This document shows, piece by piece, positions 27,797-60,996 of a stretch of 64,000 nt of DNA; within the stretch, counting starts at the first letter, position 1; every line of letters starts with the position of its first letter. This DNA is from Cristatella mucedo. Lineage: Eukaryota > Bryozoa > Phylactolaemata > Cristatellidae. A model generated the notes under the pieces. That model was not told where the DNA came from. It saw nothing but the letters and a program-made list of their open reading frames with translations, and did not search any database. Position numbers and translations under genes: made by a program. The stretch is from the NCBI GenBank assembly GCA_009760855.2, contig WPIO01000004.1, forward strand, positions 2,416,001-2,480,000, in the 5' to 3' direction.

Positions 27797-29850
27797 TCGG
27801 GCCTGCTGCGTCGGCCAACGACCTGCCGTTGGCAGCGGCGGCGGCTGGAGACCAGGGAGCTATACCTGGCACCGGGCGTCGGCAACCGGGCCAGCAGCAG
27901 CAGCAGCAGCTGTGAGAATGCAGGCACAGCCAATAGCTCTGTCACGTGACTGGGCTGCTTTCCTCACGTGACCGTAGCAACCTCTGCTTTTCGGCTTCTG
28001 CTTCGGTGCAGTGGCCAGCAGTCGGCCAGCTCTAGGTGCGCAGCCCAGTACAGCCCTGGTCCAGTCCAGTCCGGCGTGGCTCTGTGACTGCAGGCAGGAG
28101 AGCTGCCGGAGGCGCCCGCCGCCCCGGCGAGGGAGACGTAGTGTAGTGAGTGAGTGGGACCATGTCGACGACGTGTCGGATCCAAGTGTCCGGCTGCTGG
28201 CCTGGGGGCGGGCAGAGAGGGGTGCGGTTGGACAGCTCTCTCTCTCTCTCTCTCGGTCTGTGGTGCCCTCTTGCGGCCAGCCGCCCTCCTGACGTCGGAG
28301 GTCAGCCAGCAACTCGGGTACTGACCCGTTAGGCAGCAGCAGCCGGGCGCCTGCCTCCGCCGGGTGGGCCAGTGCCAAGACTTGAGCAGCAGCTGGCGAC
28401 TGTGGCTGCTGGGAGGAGCAGGTTCGTGCCCAAACTGTAACCAATACCGTGTGAAGGGCTACCTATCCACACGGGCCCTGCTGCTGCTGCATCGCTTGCT
28501 CGGAAGCTCGAGCCTGGTGCTGCTGAGCTACACATGCCACTGTGGCAGCAGCAGCGGCTGCGACTGCAGCTTTCCTCCAAGTGCTTAATAGATTATTCAC
28601 TTTGGACCTGAGCCCCGAGGCAGCAGCAGCAGCAGGCACAGTGCAGATGCAGCAATAGATTCCTATCCAGCTGCTGCTGCTGCTGCCGATGGCTGCCGAT
28701 GGCTGTCGCTATCTGTGGATTCGGGCTGCGCTGCTTGCACTGCTTCCAAAGTAATCGCTGCCTGCTCCTGATGTGCTGCTAATCTGAGGCATCAACGAGT
28801 TCTCCGGCTTGAAGGAGGCGGAGGAGGAGCTTATTATTTCGGCCTAAGCCTTCGTCTAAGGCCTGGGGGGGGGGCTCGCGCCAAGGGGACCGGCGGCGCA
28901 CGGCATTCCCACGAGCACACATCGCTGCGTTGCCCGCGCGCCTCTCGAGACGATCACCCGATGCTCCCCTTGCATTGCTGCTAGTGGGCTGCCTCGCATT
29001 ACACCCCCGTGTCTTGCGTTACACCCCGTGGCACCCAATGGAGCAAAAGTGAGCGGATAGTGGCCTCAATGAGTAGCAGCAGTGCATGTGCCATTCGCTG
29101 ATTGCAGGCATGTTTATCCCGAGCACGAGGAGGCCCGTTAGTCGTGAGGAGAGTAAAGGTGCACAAATGAGTTGATGCTACTGCCCGCTACTACCCTCCG
29201 ATATGCCCTCATCTTGCGCCTACCCAGAACTTCACCGGCCTGCAGTCCTTTTAGAACAGTCGCGACCCTGCTGGGCTCGCAGTCACCTTTCCTCACTGTC
29301 AGAGCTTGCCGCCTGACGACGAGTCATCTGTCATCTGCGAGCAGGCACCAGCGAATGAGCGGCTCCCTGACCTGTCTTTGAGCATTGAGAGACGCATCGC
29401 TGAGATCGAGAGCATATCGCATTGGCTTGCTATCGTGCTTCATTGGGCTCCTAAATCGCCGTGAGCAGTGGCATATGACAACGTTTACTTGTCGTAAGCA
29501 TAGGCCTATCGATTCGCTCGTCTTGCATGGTCAGGCAAAGTTTCCACGAAACTCGTGCTTAGCTTTCGGAGCGCGCAGCCTTAATGGTCATTGCGACTTC
29601 GGCGACGACGAGGCCGAGGTCGGAACAAGATGCCTATGCCTTCTTGGCTAAACTCGGGAAACGTCTGCATACACGTCTTCAGCCAGATGACGGTCGAAGC
29701 TTGCAAGGCTACTTCATGGCTAGCCATTGCTCCACCGAGTATAGACTCAGGTAAAACCCTACCCTAGACGGCCCTTCAATAAAACCTTTCAAATAAACTG
29801 CATGCATTGGCCGTACCGACAATAATACGAAGAAGAAAACATCAGGCGTA
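27797..29850 (+). other. 3' flank of gene 1, probable untranslated region
   Basis: Starts CAG/CTG-rich, with a GTCACGTGAC palindrome at 27941 and a nine-of-ten match at 27964. No coding similarity. It ends near the AATAAA pair at 29778-29797. Confidence 0.4.
29778..29797 (+). terminator. Candidate polyadenylation signals for gene 1
   Basis: Two AATAAA hexamers at 29778-29783 and 29792-29797 are the most convincing ones downstream of the gene 1 stop codon, implying a 3' untranslated region of about 2 kb. They lie just before a minus-strand LINE tail. No transcript evidence can be seen. Confidence 0.3.
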
Positions 29851-29854
29851 GCGC

Positions 29855-30470
29855 CCTCGGAGAACTTCACCTCTTTCCAAGCACTTTACATGTGCTGCAA
29901 AGGAAGTGTGATCGAATGGTTAGTGGAGGCATGTTCAATGTCAACTAGCACAACTTGGTTAGAGGTGGCATGCGCAGGGTCAACATGCAAATATGGTTAG
30001 TGGCAGCATGCCGGTGTCAGCATGAACACAAATAACCAACTAAGTGCTGTCATAAACAGATGCGTTTTAGCTTCGTTTTAAATGTCGTAAAGTCAGTTGA
30101 TGTCGTGCCGTCAGTCGGGAGTGAGTTCCTAGCTTCGGGAGCACACAAGTTCTGCAAAGGATTTGAGGTCCGTACCAGGTGTAGCTAAGCGATGTGTCTT
30201 TGAAAAGCTGGTGGTACGATGCCTGGCCTGGTGGGAAAGTAGTTCTGATCGGTAAGCTGGAGCCAAAGAATGAAGGGACCTACAAGTGAGCGACATTGAC
30301 CTTGAATTCGATGCTCTGCTTGACTGAGAGCCAGTGCAGGTCGGCTAGAAGTGGTGCGACGTGGCAACTGCTCAGCTCACGACAGACAAGCCTGGCTGCA
30401 GAGCACGGCACCAATTGTGCTTGCCTGATTGCACAGGTCGGTACCTCCTTTCGGCAAATGGAAAGCGCCT
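29855..30470 (-). mobile_element. LINE 3' end, RT C-terminus plus tail
   Basis: Minus-strand translation gives SAARLVCRELSSCHVAPLLA, DLHWLSVKQSIEFKV and PTRPGIVPPAFQRHIA. The left end is the family tail (AGAGGTGAAGTTCTCCGAGG on the minus strand). Decayed. Confidence 0.78.
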
Positions 30471-30639
30471 TAAAAGAGATTGAATTCTGAAGGTGCTCTA
30501 TCAAGTGTTATTATTATCTTTATCATGCTAAGAGATTCACCTGCATTGCGGTGGTCACTAGCAGCACCTGCAATTACTGAGGTCACAGAGGAGGGTTAAA
30601 ACCAAAAATACCATGCATGCATTCTACAGCAAGTTAAAG

Positions 30640-31775
30640 CTCGGCTCATCGCAAGCTTCAGCCCAAATGCGGCCGATTCCTCAACCTTGCCTCACCTTCT
30701 ACGGGACACAATCTGCTGACTCTTACATTAAAACAGGGAGCAAATCAAACTTGATCAGCCGCAGCATCGAGAAAGTGGAAAGTCAGAAGTTACCTCCTAT
30801 AAGATGCACCACCCTGCTAGGCTGGATCTGTCGGACGCAGCTGTACCAATGCTTTGATCCCTCCTAGCCTTCCAGCACCCGAAACTCTCTGGCTGCATTT
30901 ATTGCTGACATTCGAACTTTAAAGAAAAGCTTTCCAAAATTGAATGACGATGTTAAAACGAACTTATTTATTATGGGCATGACAGCGTGCCTTGAAATTG
31001 GATGAAGAAGCCTCAAAATCAACTCGTTGAACTGACTCTGATCATCGGCTCCTTGAATCGGCTGGCAATCTAGATGTACTGTGTGTAAAGTGACCTTTCA
31101 CTAGATGGCCACATCAGCTGCACAGTCAAGACTGCCTACTTTCAGCTAAGTAACCCATAGCCAAAATTCCGGCCTGCATAGACAGATACCATATACTACT
31201 TGGTCTATCCATTAATGACAGCCCGTCAACTACTTCTGTAACTCAACTGAGCAATCATGCACTTACAGCTGGTGCAAAACTCGGCAGCTAGGCTTGTCCG
31301 TCGTAAGAATCGCAGTTGCCACATCTCACCACCACTAGCCGACCTGCACTGACACCCAGTCAAGTAGCACTTCATCGTTGTCCACATCGACTGTAATGTT
31401 CTACCACTCGCGTTCAGGTCGCTTAATCCTCTGGCTCCAGCCTACCTATCACACTTACCCCCCCCATCTTTTTCCCCCAGGCCTTTGGAGACCGTGCCTT
31501 TGGTTCGTATGCTCTCAAAGCCCGGAACTCACTCCCGACTGACGTCGCGACATTCCCTGACTTGACGACCTTTAAATATAAGCTGAAGCGTCGCCATTTC
31601 CTCCCAGCATCTGCTTGGTCCCAGTAATTTGATCTTTGTGTGATTACCAGACTTACGACGTGCACATTACCACGACTCCTATTAAAATTTCTACTTCACA
31701 GAATATGTTTAGAGCACAGAAAGAGATCAAGTTCTCCGAGAAGCTAAATGTACTAACATTATATTTGTTATTACC
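30640..31775 (+). mobile_element. LINE fragment, RT domain 5 to tail, plus orientation
   Basis: LYQCFDPS and SLAAFIADIRT near 30840-30920, NDDVKTNLFI near 30960, LVQNSAARLV-like sequence near 31270, PLADLH near 31335, a C-terminal segment near 31500-31610, and the tail AGAAAGAGATCAAGTTCTCC near 31720. Many stops and frameshifts. Confidence 0.7.
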
Positions 31776-32339
31776 GCCTCCTCTGCGCGGCCCGCCGCCG
31801 CTGTACTCTTGAGGCCCTTAGTTAAGCGGACCACTGCCAACCCCTTGACTTTTGAAATCCCTTAATTAAAAGGTCCACAGCGAGCTGAGTTTCGCGATAA
31901 ATATTCAAAGAGATGCAATGTGTGCTACAGTTTTAAGAGACAAGCTTTTCAGATGAATGGACAGACCGAGCATTTAGCTATGTTTTATAAGAAGAAACTC
32001 AGTTTACGTGTCCGTCAGTGTCCACACAAAATGTTGCGAAAGCGTGCAGCGGCTCTGGAAAATGTTTTCCCGCACAAAGCTCGATGCGACGAGTGCAGCA
32101 GCCCCCCCCCCCGAAGACGTTCGGCCTACATTGAGGGAATTCGGACAGCAGCTTGCTGCAGCAATCAATAGCAGCAAGCCTTTCGAAACATGCCTCAGTT
32201 ACGCCCATGCGTATTGTGGCTCTGTATTCAGGAGCACGGAGCTTAGCGCTACGCGGAAGCTGGACGTATCGTAACTGCTCATTGCATAAAGTATCCCTTT
32301 TTAGGAGTTCTAAGCCTTCGGTTATGACAGGTCCATTTC

Positions 32340-32405
32340 TTAAAAAAAAATATTTAAGACACCTAAGAGGACTTGATCTCTATTCAGGCGCTTCACGTAT
32401 GCCGA
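32340..32405 (-). mobile_element. SINE type B tail fragment abutting the LINE copy
   Basis: CACCTAAGAGGACTTGATCT and CTATTCAGGCGCTTCACGTA on the plus strand are the reverse complement of the type B tail. Only the tail is present. Confidence 0.55.
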
Positions 32406-32409
32406 ACCC

Positions 32410-33310
32410 TACTAGTCGTGGCGTCGGCATTGTACTTGTAGTGATGATAACGAATCTTGTACGCCGCACCCTAAACGAGAACGCGGAGAAACTCTTTTCG
32501 GCCGGCTTACAGCTTGCTTCGCGCAGGAATATCTGGCAATCTTCGCAGCCCGACGGTATTAATGACCCGCTTAGTTTTAGAAAATTTGAAGCCATCCATG
32601 TGCGGATGTCATCAATGAGTGCAGCAAGTGAGTTGAGAGAATTTGAGGTGCTCGAAGGCTGGGAGGGATCAAAGCAAAGGTACAACTGAGTGTCATCCGC
32701 ATAGAAGTGAAAGCCTAGATTGTGCTTGGCAATCACATCAGCAAGTGGGAGAGTATAAAACGTGAAAAGAACCGGACCTAGCAGGGAGCCCTGAGGTACT
32801 CCATATTTTAGAGGTACTTTAGATGATCTTTATACATTCACATCAATACTCTGGAGTCTCCCACTGAGATAGGACCTGAACCACTGCAGGGCAGTGCCAG
32901 TGATGCCCAGGCGAGATGAGAGGCGCTCTAGAAGAACTTTGTGATCGATGGTATCAAAAGCTGCCGAAAGATCAAGCAAAACAAGCAGAGACACTTTACC
33001 CATGTCTGCATTCCTAAGTAGGTCGTTGTATACCCGAAGCAATGCTGACTCTGTGGAGTGATTAGCTCTAAAGCCAGACTGGAACTTACTAGCAAGGTGT
33101 GAGGTTTCGATATATGAGTTCAGCTGTTCCGCCACGACCCGTTCCAGTGCCTTTGATAGGAATGGTAGAAGGGAGACTTGGGGGGTAGTTGCTCAAGTTC
33201 TCTCGGTCTAGTGTCGCTTTCTTGAGAGGTGGCCTAACTACAGCTTTTTTGAAAGGTGCTGGGACATGACCTGAGGCTAATGACGTATTATTGATGTTAG
33301 TCATGCATGG
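32410..33310 (-). mobile_element. LINE fragment, reverse-transcriptase domains 0-5 (best preserved copy)
   Basis: Minus strand, right to left: NNTSLASGHVPAPFKKAVV, then ASKFQSGFRANHSTESALL, LLVLLDLSAAFDTIDHKVLL, LGITGTALQWFRSYLSGR, GVPQGSLLGPVLF, then GFHFYADDTQLYLCFDPS and NFLKLSG. The catalytic YADD is intact, but frameshifts near 33150 and 32830 break the frame. CR1/L2-type of the Jockey superfamily. Confidence 0.88.
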
Positions 33311-33667
33311 CAGCAGCAGCCGCTTTTTCGCACGACGAGACTTTTTATTCGTTTCGCCGTCGTACCTAATTCCCCATCTACACGTTCAGAAAGGGGCCAA
33401 ATTGAATCACTGTCCCAGGAAGACGAGCGAGGCTAGAAACTGAAGAAGCTGAGAAACTGAATCCGGTCCCGAAGCGGTACAAGCCAGATGCACGAACATT
33501 TCACAGATCCTGTCAGATAATGCAGCCTAGCGAATGTCCTAGGTTTAACAAGGGACATTTGAAATGTGTCGGACAGCATTTTACAACTTGTCTCAAGCCT
33601 CGTAGCCGCGAGATGACAACACTAGATAGTCGAATTCGATCACTTTATCTTTGGGCCTGATTCGAGC

Positions 33668-33812
33668 GCCTCTATTTGTATAGCGGCAGAAGAGCCTTAA
33701 CGGCTATCACCACCCCGCTTGCAGTGGGAAATACAGGATTGACCGCTGCGGCGGCGCTCGAACCCACGTGACCTGGGTCGTGAAGAGCTCGCTTTACCTC
33801 CGAGGCCCAGGG
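33668..33812 (-). mobile_element. tRNA-derived SINE, type A
   Basis: On the minus strand: a B-box-like GTGGGTTCGAGCGCC, ACTGCAAGCGGGGTGGTGAT, AGCCGTTAAGGCTCTTCTGC, CGCTATACAAATAGAGG. Confidence 0.75.
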
Positions 33813-35207
33813 ACCATTCCCAATCTTCTGTGCCTAGAGTAAACGGAACAAGAAACGTTTGTTCCGGAAAAAAATTTTCTTTTTCGGTCAGGACGAAGAT
33901 ATTTTGAAATTCTTTTTTGCTTTCAGGTACAGTATTATCCCCTGAGATATTATTTTTATGCTTCCGTGTTGCCACTTACACCCACTAAATGCGCCGACTC
34001 GCAACGTGCCCTCTTTTAAAAGTTTTCAGTGGTTTCACTCAGATGGGGTAAACGTTACCTTTAGGCGAGGAAAAGAGTTCCTTGGCCAGAAGGTTCAACA
34101 CCAGCCCCGTCCTTGGTCTTAATTGGGGAAAACTCAGCACAGCCACAGCTCAGGCTTTTTATTCGTCGTTTGATCAAGGAATTGCTCCAAAGACATTCAA
34201 ATTGGCCGATTGCTCGATCAATATGTGGAAAGAACGCACGGAATTCTAAAGTTCTAGCAAATAAATGGCCAGTTGCTTTCCTTCATTTCAGCCGGAGACT
34301 CTAAAAAAGTTGCTAAAAATTTGTAAACACATAAAAAATTTACCGGTCAATTCTGGTCAGGATTCAAGCAACGCCACGCCACTGGAGCTGCTACTCTCCT
34401 TTGTGCGATCACTCTTACCTTAAGCATCCATCTCCATGGAGACGGGTATCGTCGCTGTCTTCGTTTTGCCCGACATGTTGGGCGACCGTCGTGAACGGCA
34501 CGTAATTTAGTTGTCCTCTTTGATGACTGATCGACATTTAAAAGTTGTTTTCCCCAGACCGCCTCCACGATTACTCACCGTGTCAGATCTCTCTCTAGGA
34601 TTACGAGCATCTTATTGAAGTGGCTGTCTAGAGATCTTACATAGGTTCCGGGTTCTTTGTTAACTGGACAGCTGTAGCTCGTTATAGACCGGGTTGAGCA
34701 AAACTAGACTTGAAACAGCTCATCAACTGATGATGGACGCTGAGGCTAGGTTTGCCTTTAGTTCGAAGGCATTCCGTTGCACCCCCCTCTAGCACTTTGC
34801 TAGAGCAGCTCCAGCTTCGATTGACGGATCCAGAGAAAGACTCTTGCTTTAGATGCCTAAAGCTATTGCCTGGCTCCTCCACACAAGCCGAACGAATGCA
34901 CAATTTCCAGCATTCTCATGCCTGAGCAAGGCTATACGTAAATTTGCTGCTCCACGCTTTTGCTTAACAACTGTTGGTGACAGAAGCCTTTGCTCAGCCG
35001 ATCCAATACTTGGAGCTCACAGCTTCCACATTTTTTTCGCCGCTACTCCTCTCTCCTGCTCTCGAATCAAGCGAACCCGAGTTAGCCGTCCTGAGCTGCT
35101 ACGCTCTGTGCAATTTAGCTCCTCTGCGGTCCTCTCGACTCAGCGTCTGAGTCTCTCTCTCTCTCTCTTCTCTTTGTTGCATGAGATGGGCTGAGCCACA
35201 ATGACAC
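33813..35207. other. Non-coding interval between the two genes
   Basis: AT-rich unique sequence on the left; short CT runs near 35151-35170. No supported coding region. Confidence 0.4.
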
Positions 35208-35370
35208 TAGATAAGGTGGTCTCTTTTCACGATCTCAGTCCCGAGGTAGTGGGTTCGAATCCTGCAGTGGGTGATCCTTCATTGCCGCTGCAAGCGGCGG
35301 TGATAGCCGTAAAGGCTCTTCTGTCACTATACACAAGAGGCTGTTAAATCAGCTAGTCTGTTGGCAATAA
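35208..35370 (+). mobile_element. tRNA-derived SINE, type A (near-complete)
   Basis: CCCGAGGTAGTGGGTTCGAA, TCCTGCAGTGGGTGATCC, GCTGCAAGCGGCGGTGATAG, CCGTAAAGGCTCTTCTGTCA, then GAGGCTGTTAAATCAGCTAG. One of the least diverged type A copies. Confidence 0.8.
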
Positions 35371-36284
35371 TGTGTGTGCTGCAAGTCGCTTAGGGTTTGA
35401 GCTCGCTGTAGAAAACTTTCCATCGAAACATTCGCTGTCCTTTCGGAGTCAAAAAAAGAGCTACGCAAGGACGCTAATGGGGACCGCCTATAATGTATTG
35501 GCTGCAGTCAAAATCGTCGACAGCATTAGTTAAGATCTACTTGAATGGGAGAGATCGAAAGTAGTCGGAAGTGACATTCTTATGCATCCAATCTCCACGT
35601 GCTAGCAGCTGACACAAGGTGACGCTAGCCGCCTCGGGCGACAAGCCACGAAGCTGCACGGTTTCACGCGACCACCTTCAGCCTCCTTAGCCCAAATCTA
35701 TAAACAAAATGGTTGCCCTTCTCAGGAATGGTCCCGGAAGCTGCTCGCCGGAAGCTCGAGGTCTGCACGACGTCTGTCGAGCCCTCCTTTTGCTCGGTAG
35801 TATTACGAACACGCATGCGGCGGCTCCTGTACTAAAGTCACCTCCAACAAACACAGCACGCCTAACAGGTGCTACTCCCTGCAGGGTTCTGCGGGTAAAC
35901 TACGAGTGACACCATCCCCTCGACGCAACAAAAACTCCGATGCATGCAGGCAAGGCGATGACAGACAGCAGAGCGAGCCCGAAATCGAGAACGCCCCCAT
36001 ACCTTCAAGCAGAGCTGTATATTAATTACTCAGCCTTAGAGGGGCTACATATGCACAGCGCCAGCCAAAACGCACAATTCATTCTCGCTCCAGGTGGCTT
36101 TTTAGACGCGGGAGCATTAAGGCTTCCGTTGAGCTAAATGAGCACGACTTCGCTTTCGGCTTCCAATCAACCGCTTACCATCTTCCTGAAGTCCTGCTTA
36201 AGTCTATTTTTTCGCGAATGCAAATCCTGGAGTTTTGTATGTAGCACGCCTTCCGTCAGTATTGACATGCTTCCATTACACAAT

Positions 36285-36575
<291 letters not shown>

Positions 36576-36579
36576 GGTG

Positions 36580-37730
36580 CGCCCTGCAACGAGGATACAA
36601 GGCCCTCGACAAACAGAGAGTTTGACTCAGTAAGCGTCCGTCATCCTAACGCGATGGCCAGTATTTGCCTAATGCATATCAGGTTTCGCATTATCGATTA
36701 CGGTCAAACGAGGTTAAACCACTACTTTCGCTTAAACGCTGCCTGCTCGCAAGTGAGGGAGCAATCCTGTTCCAGCCCACACATTTTCTTTCTAAGCTGA
36801 CTAATTCGTAAGGAGCACCTGGTCAAGCCAGCGACTTTTGACTGGTCCCTTGGGTGGCACATAGATTGCAGACATGATTTAAGGGATGATACGCATACAG
36901 ATTTGACCGTGGCGGTTCGTTCTCAAAGCCTCAGTAAATGAAGGCCAGCTTGATCCCTTTTGCACCTAAGCAAAGTGCTCGTGCATTTTGAAAATCTCCT
37001 TGGGCTTCGATGCCTAAAGCAGGCTTTACTAGTTTGGTCATTAGTGACCGTTATGCATCAGTATTAATACAGGCTTGTCACCTGGTTAACCGTGTAGGTC
37101 GAATAGAGCCGGACGTCGGCACACAAATGAGTGTGGATTCGTTTCTGAGATACTGATACTATTGATCACTGCCACGCTTTGCTATTGTCTGCAAATCCAT
37201 TGGCACCGGAAATGCTTCCTGCGACTCGCTGGCTGGGCTTGCTTCCACGTAAGTTCCAGCACTGTCGGTCGTGCCAGTGTGAGGGTCGAGCACCGACTAC
37301 GTAGACGTCGCCCTTACGGCCGGAGTCCGAGTCGGTACACTGCCTTTCGGAAGCAGTGCCAGTCATAATCGGGCCGACGTGGCACCGGGAAGAAAGTCGG
37401 CAACCTGGAGTGTTCCCAAAATGCTGTCATCCGACCATGCGGTCGATATGACTGTCATCGCCTGCGAGTAATGCCACGAGAATTAACATTTGAAGCACAA
37501 GTGCTGCCTGCCAAAAGCTGACGACCCCGGCAGACCCGAGTGTGGTCCATGCTTGGTCCTATTATAAGCAGGACCATGTCTGAATTAGTAACCCCGTACT
37601 ACTACCGGCCGAGAGCATGTCTGACGACTGCAGCAGCTGCGAAAAAACTAACAAATTAAGGATCAGAGGGGGGCATGTGGACATGAAGCTACCCTGTCGC
37701 TATATGCAGACAGCTGAAAAGAAGGCTTTG
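36580..37730. other. Non-coding interval downstream of gene 2
   Basis: No recognised repeat or coding signal. Confidence 0.4.
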
Positions 37731-37731
37731 G

Positions 37732-37741
37732 TTTATTTATT
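37732..37741 (-). terminator. Candidate polyadenylation signal for gene 2
   Basis: TTTATTTATT on the plus strand gives overlapping AATAAA hexamers on the minus strand, about 1.4 kb past the gene 2 stop codon. Position is plausible; nothing else supports it. Confidence 0.25.
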
Positions 37742-39115
37742 GGCTTTGGCCCAGCAGTTGCGCAACAATCTTTACATGTCATCATCCACATTTAGTGTAA
37801 TTATTCTTCAGTTCAGATGCTGATCTCATGTCAGTGGCGGTCTGATGCCATCAACTGACCCTTTGGGTGATACATTCTGCATTCCATCCAAAAAAGTAAG
37901 TGACACATTTTCTGTCTACAGCGATGACAATCTTTTCTGCAACCGATTGAACTAAGTAAACAATGATCGTAGCATAATATTTGTACAGCACCCAACTGGA
38001 CCAACCCTCTCCCAACGCATTTTTACGTAGGCTGGTAAAAGGACGTGTCTTTTGATTAGCAATGACTCGGCCATTTCAGCACACAGAAACACTCAAAGGA
38101 CAATGCAAGCGGGCAGTGCAAATTTCAGACCAGCCATGCCTTTGTAATTCCATGGTGACCTCTCTAGCTCTTTGGGGAGCCAAGTTTTCAAGGCTGCAAA
38201 AACTGTTTCAAAATAAAAGCATTTTCGGTTTTAATGATGAGCACTTTTAACAATAACAATATGGGCAGAAGCGAGTAAGAGATGACGCGAGTGCACAGCA
38301 CGGCTCTGAGCCGTCCCTAGGAAAGCTGCCGTCACAGCTACAGCATCCCAGGCTTTCGTGATGAGAGCTGCAGCATCACAGTAAACCCGGGCAGGACTCA
38401 AGTCGGGCACAACTGATCGGGCGTAACGGCACGTGCACACACACCGGCATTCGCTTCAGGCGCATCCGTCGGACTCGGCATCACACTTGGGCTTAACTAA
38501 GCATTCCGACTGCTGCGTTTGCCATCTCCGCCATCTCAAATAGCACCCGAAGAGGCAACAAATGGCTGCGAACGCCAACGTCCAGCCAAAGTAGTCTGCT
38601 GCCTCGTACTGCTAGCCCGAATGCAATGCCCGTCCTTGCTGCGCCGAGCAGCAGCATGCATCCGCGATGCTGCCTCGGTGACCAGAATGAGAAAATCTAC
38701 GCAGGCTGCCAATGGCCAGACGACCTCTTGCAGTTGCACAAGGTTTCCGGAGGCCCGCTCCCTGGGCAGCAGCAGCAACACCAAGCGCTCGAGATGAGAG
38801 CGCTGCAGCTGCCCTGAAGGATCTACCACCGTTTTTGGATCTTCTTGCACGCGAATGCACTGCCCACTAGACGCCACACGAGACACCGATTCGCAGGGCC
38901 AAAGACAAAAGACCAACGTGCCCAGCACCCGCCCGGCCCTCTGAGCGAGCCAGCTCTGAGCTGGCGACGGGCACCACGTCTCCGTGCCCGCCGAGGCATC
39001 GAGACACATTCTCAAAAGTCGCCGCTGGCTGCAGAGTAGCGGGGCGAGGCAGATCGAAAGAGCCGCCTCTCATGACTGCCCAGGGCCGGCCCAGCGGTGG
39101 CGCCGCTGCGCCGCT
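37742..39115 (-). other. 3' flank of gene 2, probable untranslated region
   Basis: Lies between the gene 2 stop codon and the candidate AATAAA. G+C is higher near the stop codon (38300-39115). No protein family recognised in any frame. Confidence 0.35.
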
Positions 39116-59125
<20,010 letters not shown>

Positions 59126-59160
59126 TTCGACTTCGGACTGCCTGCAACAAAGAGAAACCC
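59126..59160 (-). promoter_or_regulatory. Splice acceptor and 16-nt leader before the gene 2 start codon
   Basis: On the minus strand, TTTCTCTTTGTTGCAG ends at 59142, followed by 16 untranslated bases and the ATG at 59125. The polypyrimidine tract is strong. The frame is open back to the acceptor, so the true start could lie in an unseen upstream exon to the right. I could not identify that exon. Confidence 0.6.
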
Positions 59161-59379
59161 AGCGCTGCTGCGAAGCTGGGCTCAGCCGATGGATGACGGC
59201 AACGCAGCAGCGGTGGCAGCAGCAGCGGCGGCAGCAGCAGGCTTAAGGAGGGTCAGCTGGGTCTCAGCCGAGCTGTAAGGTGCTTGCACTTCAAGACTCA
59301 CATAGAGGCTTTGCGTCCTGTCACCGGCGATTCTTTACAGACAATTGCTAGTAGGTGACAGCCACTCTCTTTCTCATAC

Positions 59380-59404
59380 ATATATATATGTGTGTGTGTG
59401 TGTG

Positions 59405-59490
<86 letters not shown>
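59380..59490. repeat. (TG)/(TA)n microsatellite
   Basis: A short TG run followed by about 40 TA units, immediately before the tail end of a SINE. Confidence 0.95.
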
Positions 59491-59735
<245 letters not shown>

Positions 59736-59949
59736 ATCATATCTCTATCCAGGCATACACTCTGTAAGTGGAGCAATGACCAGGAACTAATGACAAGCCG
59801 AGGGATCATGCTTAGAAAAGCATGCCAGGCACATTCGCGCCATCGGTTAGTGGGACCCCGGCGAGAAAAATGCGCTGAAGCAGCCAAAGCACTCAGAAAC
59901 AAAAAGAAATGGAGAGACAGGAAAGCTGAGAGGGAACAGATACGCCTTT

Positions 59950-60480
59950 AGCTGAGCTCAAAGGATGCCAATTCAATGCAGGCGGTGACTGAGGCCGAAG
60001 TGTCCAGACTTCCGGTGCATGCGAACCAACCTCCCGATCACCGAAAAATTTCAATTTAGATAGCACAAGGAACGATGAGCCGACTGAAAGCCGAGGAGCA
60101 CGTGGTGGTGGTGGTGGACAGTACGTGACTGGAGGTGCAAGGAGGTCGGAGGTCGATCGAGTGCAAGTATCTGGTGCGCGTGAGTGAAGCGACCTGTGGG
60201 CCGATGAGGACCTGATGTCGATTTGATGCTTGATAGGTAGCAAGTGAAGCTAGCTCAGAAACTGTGTGACATGGCAGCTATGTCGTTGGTGGCAGACCAG
60301 ACGAGCTGCTGCATTCTGCACCACTTGCAGCCGATTAATGGCACATGCAGAGAGTCCTGAATACAGGGAATTGCACCAATCTAGACGCGATGTCAACAAC
60401 CTGTGAACTAGCTTGGCTGTACTTCTATTCTTGCCGAAGCAGGCCCCATTTTAGACAACGCTGCTCTTTACTGCTAGTAG
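59950..60480 (-). mobile_element. LINE fragment, RT C-terminal region (second subfamily)
   Basis: Minus-strand translation gives [48 protein letters not shown], and near 60050 FFGDREVGSHAPEVW, the ordered C-terminal motifs of CR1/L2-like LINEs. It differs from the copies at 29855 and 45465, and resembles the copy at 935-2140. Confidence 0.8.
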
Positions 60481-60499
60481 GCCAACTAGACAGTGGAGG

Positions 60500-60582
60500 C
60501 AAACTTTATTGCCTGCTTCGCAAGCAGGGCGATAGCCGCAAAGGGTCGTCTGTTGTTACATAAATAAGGCTGCTGAATCGAC
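60500..60582 (+). mobile_element. SINE type A, right half only
   Basis: TTTATTGCCTGCTTCGCAAG, CAGGGCGATAGCCGCAAAGG, then ATAAATAAGGCTGCTGAATC. Confidence 0.6.
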
Positions 60583-60685
60583 CCGAACATAGTTCTCTCA
60601 AAACACCCGGTCCGGCTCGGCAGGGCAGGTGTAACAAACCAGAAACGCGGATGCCGGATCCGGCAAAGAAACGAGACCAAGCTTT

Positions 60686-60820
60686 GGCCGAGCGGTTTAA
60701 GGTGCTCGCCTCGACCCAGGTCTGGCCGAGGTCGTGGGCTCGAGATCCGTGGCATATGTGAAGCGCCTGAATACAGATATTAAGATCTCTTAGGGTGCTA
60801 TAAAAATGAACTATATATAT
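60686..60820 (+). mobile_element. tRNA-derived SINE, type B (best preserved copy)
   Basis: Head GCTTTGGCCGAGCGGTTTAA contains a tRNA-Leu/Ser-like A box (TGGCCGAGCGG). GAGGTCGTGGGCTCGAGATC carries the B-box region. The tail is GTGAAGCGCCTGAATACAGA, TTAAGATCTCTTAGGGTGCT, ATAAAAATGAACTATA. No anticodon-arm folding expected of a working tRNA was seen. Confidence 0.85.
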
Positions 60821-60996
60821 TTTTTTGTAAGTGGCAGAGCCTTCAGTCGGATTTCTAAAGCACTAGTGTCTCACTATTATCAGGCTAGGAAGCCATGAAG
60901 AAATTCGAAACCCGAGACCATTGACATAACGGCCAACATATTACGTAGAGATGCCTGCATGTTCACCTCCACTATCAGAGAGCCTCACCTCCACCA

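Noticed and set aside
33813-34360. Possible transposase fragment in the AT-rich spacer
   Set aside because: A short Lys/Arg-rich frame near 34113-34304 shows no catalytic motif or terminal repeats.
60686-60757. Functional tRNA-Leu/Ser gene
   Set aside because: A- and B-box-like segments are present, but the sequence continues into a SINE tail found at other loci, and cloverleaf arms do not pair well.
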